A stretch of 64,000 bases of DNA, from assembly GCA_963753185.1 (NCBI GenBank), contig CAVWBO010000007.1, forward strand, positions 1,984,001 to 2,048,000. Direction: 5' to 3'. Shown one piece after another: positions 6,724 through 14,964 of the stretch (its first letter is position 1; every line of letters starts with the position of its first letter). This DNA comes from SZUA-442 sp963753185 (lineage in GTDB: Bacteria; Actinomycetota; Acidimicrobiia; Spongiisociales; UBA5794). The notes beneath the pieces are model-generated. The model was not told where the DNA came from. It saw only the letters and a program-made list of their open reading frames with translations, and ran no database searches. The translations under genes and the position numbers were made by a program.

Positions 6724-9700
6724 GTGTCCAGCCTCGACCCCTTCTCCCCTGCGACGACTGCATGGTTCACGTCGACGTTCGATGCACCGACTCCCGCCCA
6801 GACGCTCGGATGGGCTTCAATCGCTTCGGGTCGGCACACCTTGATCCACGCGCCAACGGGATCCGGCAAGACGCTCGCCGCGTTCCTCTGGTCCATCGAC
6901 AGGCTGATGACATCACCCACTCCCCCGGCGACGGAACGGTGCCGAGTCCTGTATGTCTCGCCGCTCAAGGCCCTCGCCTACGACGTCGACCGGAACCTGA
7001 GGGCGCCGCTCACGGGCATCGGCGTGGAGGCATCGAGACTCGGACACGGCACCGTCACCGTGACAGTGGGGATGCGAACCGGGGACACGCCGGCGAAGGA
7101 TCGCCAGGCCATGCTTCGAACGCCACCGGACCTCCTCATTACGACGCCCGAGAGCCTGTACCTGATGCTGACATCGCGCGCACGCAACGTCCTCGCCACG
7201 ATCGACACCGTGATCATCGACGAAGTGCACGCTATTGCGGGCACCAAACGTGGGGCCCACCTCGCCCTGAGCCTCGAGCGCCTCGACGCGCTGTGTGCCA
7301 AACCACCACAGCGGATCGGGCTCTCCGCGACGCAGAGACCCCTCGAGACGATCGCAGCCTTCCTCGGGGGCGGGGCGTCCGACGGAGAAGCGTGGACACC
7401 TCGACCCGTCGACATCGTGGATGCACCGAGGGATCGGGAACTCGACATCGAGATCGTGGTCCCCGTAGCGGATATGACGAATCCTTCGGCGGACGATCAG
7501 TCTGCTGACGCGGATCCTGCCAGGCGATCGATCTGGCCTGCGATGTACCCGCGCCTCCTCGGGCTGGTGCGCGAGCACCGCAGCACCATCCTCTTCGTCA
7601 ACAGTCGCGGCCTCGCCGAGCGCCTTGCTGCTGAGATCAACAGGCTCGCCGACGAGGAACTCGTCCAGGCCCATCACGGATCGGTCTCCCGTGAGAAGCG
7701 ACTCGAAATCGAGGACCGGCTCAAACGCGGTGACCTGCGCGGTGTCGTCGCCACGTCAACGCTCGAGCTCGGAATCGACATGGCGGCCGTCGACCTCGTC
7801 GTCCTCGTCGAATCCCCGACGTCGGTCGCACGGGGCCTGCAACGCGTCGGGCGATCAGGTCACTCCGTCGGGCAACGGTCCGTCGCCAAGATCTTCCCCA
7901 AGCACCGAGGGGACCTGCTCGAGACCGCCGTGGTGGTCGAGCGCATGTATGCGGGAGCCATCGAGGAGACCGCCGTTCCACGGAATCCGATCGACGTCCT
8001 CGCGCAGCAGCTCGTCGCGATGGCGGTGATGGACGACCTCGATGTCGACGAGACGCATGCCCTCGTGCGGCGTGCCATGCCGTTCCAGGATCTCACCCGT
8101 GCGACATTCGAGTCGGTGCTCGACATGCTCACTGGCCGCTATCCGAGCGATGACTTCGCAGAGCTGCGGCCTCGCCTCAACTGGGACCGATCGACGGGAA
8201 TCCTCACCGCCCGTTCGAGCGCTCGCCTCCTGGCCGTGACGAATCCCGGCACCATCCCGGACCGCGGGCTGTACACGGTCCACCTCCCCGAGGGTGGCAG
8301 GGTCGGCGAACTGGACGAGGAGATGGTGTACGAGTCCCGACCCGGGGACGTCTTCATCCTTGGCTCGACGTCCTGGCGCATCCAGGACATCGACCACGAC
8401 AGGGTCGTCGTGACACCTGCGCCCGGCTCTCCGGCGGCACGGATGCCGTTCTGGCACGGCGACGCACCAGGGCGACCCGTCGAGCTGGGGCGTGCCGTTG
8501 GAGCCTTCACCCGTACGATCGGCGCCCTCGAGCCGGCACAAGCGCGTGCTCGGCTCGTCGACGAGTACCGGCTCGACGACCACGCCGCAGGCAATCTGGT
8601 CTCGTTCATCAGCGAGGAGAAGGCAGCCACCGGTGTCCTTCCCACGGACCGCACCATCGTCGTCGAGCGATTCCGGGACGAGATCGGTGATTGGAGAATC
8701 GTCGTGCTCTCGCCCTACGGAGGAAGGGTGCACGCCCCGTGGGCGCTCGCCATCCGATCCCTGTATCGACGGCAGTTCGGAGGCGCGGTCGATGTCCTCT
8801 GGTCTGACGACGGCATCATCCTGCGGTTCCCCGATGTCGACACGCCGCCGGACACGGCAATCGTCCACATCGACCCATCCGAGGCGGAGGAAGCCGTGAT
8901 CGACGAAGTCGGCGACACGGCATTGTTCACCTCCCGGTTCAGGGAATCGGCCGCACGGGCGCTCCTCCTCCCGCGCAGGAGACCGGGGACACGCACCCCC
9001 CTCTGGCTGCAGAGGCGAAAGGCTGCGAACCTCCTCGAAGTCACGCGAGGGTTCGGATCCTTTCCCGTGATGCTCGAGACGTATCGCGAAGTGCTCCAGG
9101 ACCACTTCGACGTTCCCGCCCTGATCTCGCTGCTCACGGAGATCCAGCGAAGGACGACCCGCATCCTGGACGTCGACACGGATGGGCCCTCACCCTTCGC
9201 TTCGTCCCTCATGTTCGACTTCGTGGCTTCGTTCATGTACGAATACGACGCACCCGTCGCCGAGCGCAGGGCCACGGCGCTGATGCTGGATAGGTCCCTG
9301 CTCGCCGAGCTCCTCGGAGAGCCCGAATTCCGCGATCTGCTCGAGCCTTCGGTCGTTGATGAGGTCGAGGCCGATCTCCAGCACCTTTCCGAGGATCGCA
9401 GGGTTCGGTCGGCCGATGGGTTGGCAGACCTCCTCCGCGACCTCGGACCGCTCGGGATCGACGACATTCGGACACGAATCGTCGACCGGTCGGACGCTGA
9501 GTCGTGGCTGGAGGAGCTCGCCGGGTCGGGGAGGATCTATCGGGGAAGCCTCGATCGATCCGAGGTCTGGGTTGCGGCCGAGGACGTCGCCGCGCATGAG
9601 GGACTCTGTCGGAATGCAGCCCGCCGGTGGCGTTCCGAGCGATCTCCTCGCCCCCGTCGTGGATCCACTCGGGGACGTGGTCGGCCGATACGCACGAACC

Positions 9701-9915
9701 CATGGGCCGTTCACACTGGAGGACGCGGCAGCCGCAACTGGCCTCGGACCTGCGATCGTTCTCGAGGTCCTCACGCGGCTCGCCAACGACGACAAAGTGC
9801 GCCCCGGTGCATACCGACCGGGCGGCACGCAGCAGGAGTGGGTGTCGACCGAAGTCCTCAGGCGGCTCCGGCGCCGTTCCCTCGCTGTATTGAGGCATCA
9901 GGTGGAAGCGGTTGA
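6724..9915 (+). CDS. lhr: Lhr helicase, N-terminal part (frameshifted)
   Basis: ATP-dependent SF2 helicase of the Lhr family, which translocates 3'-5' on DNA and unwinds RNA:DNA hybrids; in mycobacteria it is DNA-damage induced. Visible motifs are Walker A APTGSGKTLAAF, DEVH in IIDEVHAIAG, and motifs IV-VI including ATSTLELGIDMAAVDLV and QRVGRSGHSVG. The winged-helix and Lhr-core regions follow. The authentic product reads to VWVAAEDVA at about nt 9591. Beyond that the frame is non-homologous, and the Lhr sequence continues in the next frame at 9593. Restoring one base gives a single protein of about 1462 aa ending at 11113, the normal Lhr length. A frameshift in the genome and an assembly error cannot be told apart here. 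Confidence 0.9.
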   Translation: MSSLDPFSPATTAWFTSTFDAPTPAQTLGWASIASGRHTLIHAPTGSGKTLAAFLWSIDRLMTSPTPPATERCRVLYVSPLKALAYDVDRNLRAPLTGIGVEASRLGHGTVTVTVGMRTGDTPAKDRQAMLRTPPDLLITTPESLYLMLTSRARNVLATIDTVIIDEVHAIAGTKRGAHLALSLERLDALCAKPPQRIGLSATQRPLETIAAFLGGGASDGEAWTPRPVDIVDAPRDRELDIEIVVPVADMTNPSADDQSADADPARRSIWPAMYPRLLGLVREHRSTILFVNSRGLAERLAAEINRLADEELVQAHHGSVSREKRLEIEDRLKRGDLRGVVATSTLELGIDMAAVDLVVLVESPTSVARGLQRVGRSGHSVGQRSVAKIFPKHRGDLLETAVVVERMYAGAIEETAVPRNPIDVLAQQLVAMAVMDDLDVDETHALVRRAMPFQDLTRATFESVLDMLTGRYPSDDFAELRPRLNWDRSTGILTARSSARLLAVTNPGTIPDRGLYTVHLPEGGRVGELDEEMVYESRPGDVFILGSTSWRIQDIDHDRVVVTPAPGSPAARMPFWHGDAPGRPVELGRAVGAFTRTIGALEPAQARARLVDEYRLDDHAAGNLVSFISEEKAATGVLPTDRTIVVERFRDEIGDWRIVVLSPYGGRVHAPWALAIRSLYRRQFGGAVDVLWSDDGIILRFPDVDTPPDTAIVHIDPSEAEEAVIDEVGDTALFTSRFRESAARALLLPRRRPGTRTPLWLQRRKAANLLEVTRGFGSFPVMLETYREVLQDHFDVPALISLLTEIQRRTTRILDVDTDGPSPFASSLMFDFVASFMYEYDAPVAERRATALMLDRSLLAELLGEPEFRDLLEPSVVDEVEADLQHLSEDRRVRSADGLADLLRDLGPLGIDDIRTRIVDRSDAESWLEELAGSGRIYRGSLDRSEVWVAAEDVAAHEGLCRNAARRWRSERSPRPRRGSTRGRGRPIRTNPWAVHTGGRGSRNWPRTCDRSRGPHAARQRRQSAPRCIPTGRHAAGVGVDRSPQAAPAPFPRCIEASGGSG

Positions 9916-11113
9916 AACCGGCGTATACGCGTCGTTCCTCGCGTCGTGGCATGGAGTCGGTCCAATCCGCGCTGGTTCGAGCCAGCCGATGGACCTCCAC
10001 GATGTGGTGGCGAAGCTCTCGGGTGCCGCCCTCCCTGCAAGTGTCTTCGAGTCCGACATCCTCGCTGCGCGCACCGTCGATCCCTCACGGGGCAGGGGCA
10101 TCGACGATCTCCTCGCGTCCGGAGAAGTGGTCTGGTTCGGTATCGAGCCGGTGGGTCCGAGGGATGGCAGGATCGCCATCGCCACACGAGCCACCTCGCA
10201 CATCCTCGCACCGGAGCCTCTCGAGGAGGGACCGGAGACGGCGGTGCACGCAGGGATCATGGAACACCTCGATCGCCACGGCGCGAGCTTCTTCGACGAG
10301 ATCTATGCGACGACCGGTGGCGGTGACCCGATGGACCTCGCGGACGCCCTCTGGGACCTCGTGTGGGCGCGCCACGTCACGAACGACTCGCTCGCGCCGC
10401 TTCGGGCGTTCACCTCACGCAGGCATCGCAGGGCACGGCGGCCGACTCGTGTCACGGTCCCTCCACACGGGTCGGGTCGTTGGTACCTGACGAGTCGCCT
10501 TCGCCTCACGCAAGCTTCGCCAGAAGAGCGAGCCGTTGCGACCTCACAGATGCTGCTCGATCGGCACGGGATCGTCACCAGAGACGCCGTCATGGGTGAG
10601 GGAATCCCCGGTGGGTTCACAGGCATCTACCGCGCCCTGTCGTCGCTCGAGGACATCGGAAGTGTCCGACGTGGGTACTTCGTCGAAGGCATGGGGGGCG
10701 CACAGTTCGCCACCCCCGGCGCCATCGAGCGCCTCCGCACCGGAACCCGCGTTCCCGACATGGTGATCGCCTCGACCGATCCGGCGAGCGCCTATGGGGC
10801 TTCGGTACCGTGGCCGGAAACCAATGGCAGGCCTGAGCGACGCGCAGGAGCGTCGATCGCATGGGTCGATGGTTCGCTCGTCGCGTGGATGGATCCCGCC
10901 GGTCGGTCGGTTGCCACCTTCGGCGACGCCGACGACGCCATCGGTGTCGGAATCGAGATGCTTGCACGGCGCCACGGCAGGGCATCGATCTCCCGGATCG
11001 ACGGCGACGATGCAGCGGGCCACCGTCTCGCTGCCATGCTCACCGAGTACGGCTTCACAGCCGGCTACAAGGGGTTTACCGTACGGCCCTCACCTGCGAG
11101 GGGACGGACATGA
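9596..11113 (+). CDS. lhr: Lhr helicase, C-terminal part (frameshifted)
   Basis: Continuation of the Lhr helicase in the +2 frame, beginning RMRDSVGMQPAGGVP directly where the upstream fragment leaves family homology. This is the conserved junction between the Lhr core and its C-terminal extension. About 500 aa of Lhr C-terminal domain follow: TLEDAAAATGLG winged helix, then a domain ending PSPARGRT. In a normal gene this is not a separate protein. If the frameshift is real, this half could only be made by re-initiation (ATG at 9596 or 9614), for which I see no good ribosome-binding site. The stop overlaps the next ATG (ATGA at 11110-11113). Confidence 0.8.
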   Translation: MRDSVGMQPAGGVPSDLLAPVVDPLGDVVGRYARTHGPFTLEDAAAATGLGPAIVLEVLTRLANDDKVRPGAYRPGGTQQEWVSTEVLRRLRRRSLAVLRHQVEAVETGVYASFLASWHGVGPIRAGSSQPMDLHDVVAKLSGAALPASVFESDILAARTVDPSRGRGIDDLLASGEVVWFGIEPVGPRDGRIAIATRATSHILAPEPLEEGPETAVHAGIMEHLDRHGASFFDEIYATTGGGDPMDLADALWDLVWARHVTNDSLAPLRAFTSRRHRRARRPTRVTVPPHGSGRWYLTSRLRLTQASPEERAVATSQMLLDRHGIVTRDAVMGEGIPGGFTGIYRALSSLEDIGSVRRGYFVEGMGGAQFATPGAIERLRTGTRVPDMVIASTDPASAYGASVPWPETNGRPERRAGASIAWVDGSLVAWMDPAGRSVATFGDADDAIGVGIEMLARRHGRASISRIDGDDAAGHRLAAMLTEYGFTAGYKGFTVRPSPARGRT

Positions 11114-11432
11114 CGACGAGCCCGAACCATGCGACCTTCGTGACTATGTGGCGCTACCGCATCCGAACGGAGCACGTCCCGGAGTTCGAGCGTGCCTACG
11201 GACCCGAGGGTGAGTGGGCGGACCTGTTCCGTCGCGATGACGGTTACCGGGGCACCGAGCTGGTTCGAGGTGTGAACCCTGGCGAGTACGCCACGATCGA
11301 CCGATGGGCTTCTGCCGAAGCACATCGCGCTTCGTCGCTCGGTGGAAGGACGACTACGCCACTCTCGACAGCCGCTTCGAGGGCCTCACCGCCGACGAGC
11401 AGCCCGTCATCAACGGACACCTCGCTCCGTGA
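11110..11432 (+). pseudogene. Antibiotic biosynthesis monooxygenase-like, frameshifted
   Basis: Small ABM-type (dimeric alpha+beta ferredoxin-like) protein, 107 aa when corrected. The first part reads HATFVTMWRYRIRTEHVPEF, then EYATIDRWASAEAH in frame 1. The expected ending FVARWKDDYATLDSRFEGL ... INGHLAP and stop lies in frame 3. A one-base loss near 11326-11331 explains the switch. Without correction the frame runs on through unrelated sequence into the next gene. ABM proteins act as cofactor-independent oxygenases or haem-degrading enzymes; no substrate can be named. It is translationally coupled to lhr by ATGA. Confidence 0.7.
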
Positions 11433-11508
11433 CTTCTCGGGCCATGCCTCTGACACCCAGATTCATCCGTTTACCCTTCGACCGCCACAGGCGAAGGCGA
11501 GGGACGCC

Positions 11509-11898
11509 ATGACCAGCCCGATCGACGACCTCCTCGAGGACATCGCGAGAATCTCCTCGAGAATCGACGAGCTTCCTCCCGGATCGGAACTCGCAGAACC
11601 TCTCGTCGCGCAACGGGCGACGCTCCGTGTCCGTGCGAAGGCCATGGCGGATGCCATGCGACATCCCGAGTCCGTGCGAACCGAGATCGAGATGCTCGAG
11701 GATCGGCTCTCCGAGATCGAGGGCATGGCGATAGCCAAGGGTTTCTCCGAGAAGCGCCTCGGCCGTACCATCCAGGACCCGGGTGCATACTCGCATGGCA
11801 TCAACAAGCGAATCAGGGCCGAACACGCCGCAGAGGTCCAGGAAATCGGAGAGCGGCTCTCACACCTCCGAGCACTCATGGAGAGCATCGACCGATGA
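11509..11898 (+). CDS. Coiled-coil protein of unknown function
   Basis: Hypothetical protein of 129 aa, almost wholly helical with heptad-like spacing: DDLLEDIARISSRIDEL ... EIEMLEDRLSEIE ... ERLSHLRALMESID. The ATG at 11509 follows a GGCGAGGG ribosome-binding site. Its stop overlaps the start of the DUF4032 gene by 4 nt (ATGA), so the two are translated together. I recognise no family. Pairing with a kinase-like protein suggests a structural or adaptor partner, which is inference only. Confidence 0.7.
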   Translation: MTSPIDDLLEDIARISSRIDELPPGSELAEPLVAQRATLRVRAKAMADAMRHPESVRTEIEMLEDRLSEIEGMAIAKGFSEKRLGRTIQDPGAYSHGINKRIRAEHAAEVQEIGERLSHLRALMESIDR

Positions 11899-13124
11899 AG
11901 AAGACGCCGTACATCCACACCCGATCGGAGGACCCCGACTTCGTTGACCTCGATTGGTCCCAACCGATCAGCAAGTGGACGACAGAGCGCCTCGTCGAGA
12001 TGCCGGAAGGGATACACCGCCACGAGGTCGTGTTCGTCGCTTACCGCGAGGGCATCTACGTCATCAAGGAACTGCCTCCCCATCTCGCGCGCCACGAGTT
12101 CGACATCCTCCGCCAGATGGAGGAGGTCACGCGACACACGGCGAGGGCGGCCGGATACGTCGAGCGACCTTGGGTGGCGAGGGATCGTGAATGGGCGGCG
12201 GCCGTGATCACACGGTACGTGTCGCATGCGTTCCCCTACCGCGACCTGCTCTCCGGAATCGGCTTCGGCCACCGGAGGGACGCTCTCCTCGACGCGTTCG
12301 CCGGTCTGCTCGTGGAGCTCCACCTTGCCGGCTTCTATTGGGGGGACTGCTCGCTGTCGAACATCCTCTATCGCTGGGATGCATCCTCGATCGAGGCGGT
12401 GATGATCGATGCCGAGACGTCGCGGATCTACGAGAACCTCTCGCTCGGCCAACGGCTCGAGGACCTCGCAATCATGGAGTTGAACGTCGCTGGCGAGATG
12501 GCGGACATCGCCGCGGAGCGTGGTGCAGACCTCGACGACGCCGACCTGTTCCTCGGTGAGGAGATCTCCCAGCGGTACCACAGCCTGTGGCACGAGCTCA
12601 CGACGTCGCTCATCGTCACCGCAGGCGACCACTTCAGGATCCGACAGCGGATCGAACGGCTTCACGGCTTGGGGTTCGCAGTCGAGGACATCGACCTCAT
12701 TCCCGTCGACAACGGATCGAACGTCAAGATCAGGGTCAAGGTCGGTGGCCGCCAGTACCACTCGGAACGGCTGCGCCAGATGACCGGTATCGACATCTCG
12801 GAGAACCAGGCGAGGGTGATCCTCACCGATCTCGCGTACCACGAGGCCAAGTTCGGACGCTCATCAGCCACGGGCAAGGCCGTCGCGGCGATGCAATGGA
12901 GGGCGTCGGTGTTCGAGCCCTTGATCCTCAGGATCACGGACCTCCTCCCGGGAAGGGACCCGTACCAGGCGTACTGCGACTACCTCGCGTTCCGGCTCGA
13001 GATGGCGACCGAGCGCGACCGCGACGTCACGAACGACGAGGCATTCGCACGGTGGGAGAAGGAAGGCTTTCCAAACCTCAAGTCCGTAGTCGACGACGCC
13101 TCAGCCAAGACGCTGAAGGTCTGA
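11895..13124 (+). CDS. DUF4032 kinase-like protein
   Basis: Protein of 409 aa of the actinobacterial DUF4032 family, which has a lipopolysaccharide-kinase-like N-terminal domain. Kinase-like features are IYVIKELPPHLARHEF (candidate ATP-binding Lys), a catalytic-loop-like FYWGDCSLSNILY with D-x4-N spacing at about residue 153, and a metal-site-like VMIDAETS. The C-terminal half, from about residue 230, is the DUF4032-specific region. The substrate is unknown. It is the last gene of a coupled run that begins at lhr. Confidence 0.8.
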   Translation: MKKTPYIHTRSEDPDFVDLDWSQPISKWTTERLVEMPEGIHRHEVVFVAYREGIYVIKELPPHLARHEFDILRQMEEVTRHTARAAGYVERPWVARDREWAAAVITRYVSHAFPYRDLLSGIGFGHRRDALLDAFAGLLVELHLAGFYWGDCSLSNILYRWDASSIEAVMIDAETSRIYENLSLGQRLEDLAIMELNVAGEMADIAAERGADLDDADLFLGEEISQRYHSLWHELTTSLIVTAGDHFRIRQRIERLHGLGFAVEDIDLIPVDNGSNVKIRVKVGGRQYHSERLRQMTGIDISENQARVILTDLAYHEAKFGRSSATGKAVAAMQWRASVFEPLILRITDLLPGRDPYQAYCDYLAFRLEMATERDRDVTNDEAFARWEKEGFPNLKSVVDDASAKTLKV

Positions 13125-13202
13125 TGCACGGAGCGAGGCAATCCACCCGTTGAGGCCCCGACGCTTGCGCGCGATCCGCCTGACGTCCCTATGCTCATCG
13201 CC

Positions 13203-13784
13203 ATGCACGTCCTGGTGGCGACCGCAGGCGCACTGAGTCCCGAACCCGTCGTCGGATTCGCACGTCACCTCATGGGCGGAAACGGCTCCGTCACTGTCGT
13301 CACCGTGGTCGAGGTCCCACGTGGATTCCTCGAGGATCTCGACGACGAGGGGTGGCATCCACTGCACGACACGCACGCTGACAAGGACGCACTGGCGGCG
13401 CAGTATCTCGACGAGCGGGGCAAGCGGCTCACGGAACCGCTCCGAAGGGCCCTCGAACAGGCGCGGATCCCATGCGAGGTGCGGGTGCTCGAGGGGGCAG
13501 ATCCCGCCATGGCCATCTCCGCAGCCGCGAATGAGCTCGGAGCCGATGTCGTCCTCCTCGGAACGACGAAGCAGATCTTCGACAGGGATGCGTGGGAGAG
13601 CGTGTCAGCTCGCGTGATGCTCGAATCCGGGAGGCCCGTCCTTGTGGTCCCCCAGGCGAAACGGCATGTCGAGAGCCTCGAGCAGCTCGACGACGTGGGA
13701 CGCATCGGCGAGCCGACTCTCGGTATCGCGGAGCTCGATCTCATGGACACGGACATAGCCTCCGTCGTCGAAGGGGCACCCTGA
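13203..13784 (+). CDS. Universal stress protein (UspA family)
   Basis: Protein of about 193 aa with a single Usp fold. It starts HVLVATAG and has the family's ADVVLLGTTK and SGRPVLVVPQ strands near residues 117 and 140. Usp proteins bind ATP or not depending on a G-x2-G-x9-G(S/T) motif, which is not clearly intact here. The start at 13203 is preferred over the in-frame ATG at 13191 because a TATGCT hexamer (13190-13195) lies 7 nt before it, matching the leaderless pattern of neighbouring genes. It is convergent with the NUDIX gene. Confidence 0.78.
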   Translation: MHVLVATAGALSPEPVVGFARHLMGGNGSVTVVTVVEVPRGFLEDLDDEGWHPLHDTHADKDALAAQYLDERGKRLTEPLRRALEQARIPCEVRVLEGADPAMAISAAANELGADVVLLGTTKQIFDRDAWESVSARVMLESGRPVLVVPQAKRHVESLEQLDDVGRIGEPTLGIAELDLMDTDIASVVEGAP

Positions 13785-13819
13785 GAGCGACCCTGAGAGG
13801 GTTACGGTTCGTGAGTCGT

Positions 13820-13836
13820 CGTAGGGCGCGCCTACG
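13820..13836. terminator. Hairpin between convergent genes
   Basis: CGTAGG-GCGCG-CCTACG hairpin (6-bp arms, 5-nt loop) overlapping the NUDIX stop codon, between the convergent Usp and NUDIX genes. The stem is short and has no T-run, so this is a weak bidirectional terminator call. Confidence 0.3.
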
Positions 13837-14383
13837 TGTCATGCCACTCGAGGAACGCATTCAGCGCAGCCCTCGAGGATGGGATGAAGAGTTCCTTCGG
13901 GCCATCGAGCCCCGATCGGATCTCCTCGATCGACCACCACCGCACGTCGGAGGATTCCCCCGGCGTTGACCGTGGTTCCCCGATAGCGTCGACGACAACC
14001 ACGACGTGGACGGCGGGAAACGCCCCGAGGACGCCTGCGACGATGACGAGCGGTCGAATCGATGCGATCGTGCGGCGATCGTCGATCGCATCCTCGGTGA
14101 CGCCGTGGACGCGGACGACCGTCAGACCGGTTTCCTCGAACACCTCGCGGCTGATGGCATCGACCGGGGACTCGCCTGCTCGCCACCGACCACCCGGGAT
14201 CTCGAACAACCCGCGAACGACCTCCGAAGCGTTGTCTCGCCGCTGGACGATCACCCTCGTCGGATCACCCTCCATACGGACAACCGCCCGGATGACGGGA
14301 AGCATCACGTTCTCACCACCGCTGACGGGGACATTCACGATCGCGTCCATGTCCCCATCCCACATGCCGTGTCGTCCCGTCAT
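13832..14383 (-). CDS. NUDIX hydrolase
   Basis: Protein of 183 aa with an intact Nudix box near residue 80: GGRWRAGESP followed by REVFEETGL, fitting G-x5-E-x7-REUxEExGU. Family enzymes hydrolyse a nucleoside diphosphate linked to another moiety using Mg2+. The start at 14383 is fixed by an ATGA overlap with the stop of the upstream lipoprotein gene. The substrate is not deducible. The order ABC exporter, lipoprotein, NUDIX, each coupled by 4 nt, indicates one operon. Confidence 0.85.
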   Translation of the reverse strand: MTGRHGMWDGDMDAIVNVPVSGGENVMLPVIRAVVRMEGDPTRVIVQRRDNASEVVRGLFEIPGGRWRAGESPVDAISREVFEETGLTVVRVHGVTEDAIDDRRTIASIRPLVIVAGVLGAFPAVHVVVVVDAIGEPRSTPGESSDVRWWSIEEIRSGLDGPKELFIPSSRAALNAFLEWHDT

Positions 14384-14964
14384 GGGTCCGCCACAGGGGG
14401 CACGCAACGCAGGTCGATACCGCGACCTTGATCCCGAACCGCTTGCTCGAGGGTCGAGCACGTCGCAGTCCATCTCAGCTGCCCGTCGGCGAAGCCGGAC
14501 GAGGCAAGCGCGAGCTGGACCTCATCGATGGACGACGCTGCCTCGACCGCCGCCCTGGTCGGGGCAAGCGACGAGACGACGAATCCGACCGCGTCTGCAT
14601 ATGCGTCATGGTCCGCAACGACCTCGTCCGTCGCATCGAGGGGAGCGATCGCCGCGTGATATCGGTCCATGGCATCACCCAACAGGGCGAGGTACTGAAC
14701 GGTCTCCGTCGTGACGAGTGTCAGGGCCTCCCCCGTCGGATCGGCGCCACCTTCCGCGACGATCCGGCGAACGCCGTCCTCGACCGCACTCTGGTACTCG
14801 AACGACAGCGCCTGGGACTCGTCGACGTACGAATCCGTGTGACGCTCCATCGACTCGATGTAGTCCTCCAGCGACGGCGCCTGGCTGCACCCCGCAGTGA
14901 CGAGGGCTGTGATGACGGCCACGGGTACGAGCCGTTGTGCCATGCGCAACCCCACGCCGCTCAT
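14380..14964 (-). CDS. Predicted lipoprotein
   Basis: Protein of 194 aa with a lipoprotein signal: AQRLVPVAVITALVTAGC, with the lipobox TAGC and acylated Cys at about residue 26. The mature part is helical and acidic (YIESMERHTDSYVDES...), with no recognised domain. Start and stop both overlap neighbouring genes by ATGA, placing it between the ABC exporter and the NUDIX hydrolase. It would be anchored to the outer face of the cell membrane. The function is unknown. Confidence 0.72.
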   Translation of the reverse strand: MSGVGLRMAQRLVPVAVITALVTAGCSQAPSLEDYIESMERHTDSYVDESQALSFEYQSAVEDGVRRIVAEGGADPTGEALTLVTTETVQYLALLGDAMDRYHAAIAPLDATDEVVADHDAYADAVGFVVSSLAPTRAAVEAASSIDEVQLALASSGFADGQLRWTATCSTLEQAVRDQGRGIDLRCVPPVADP

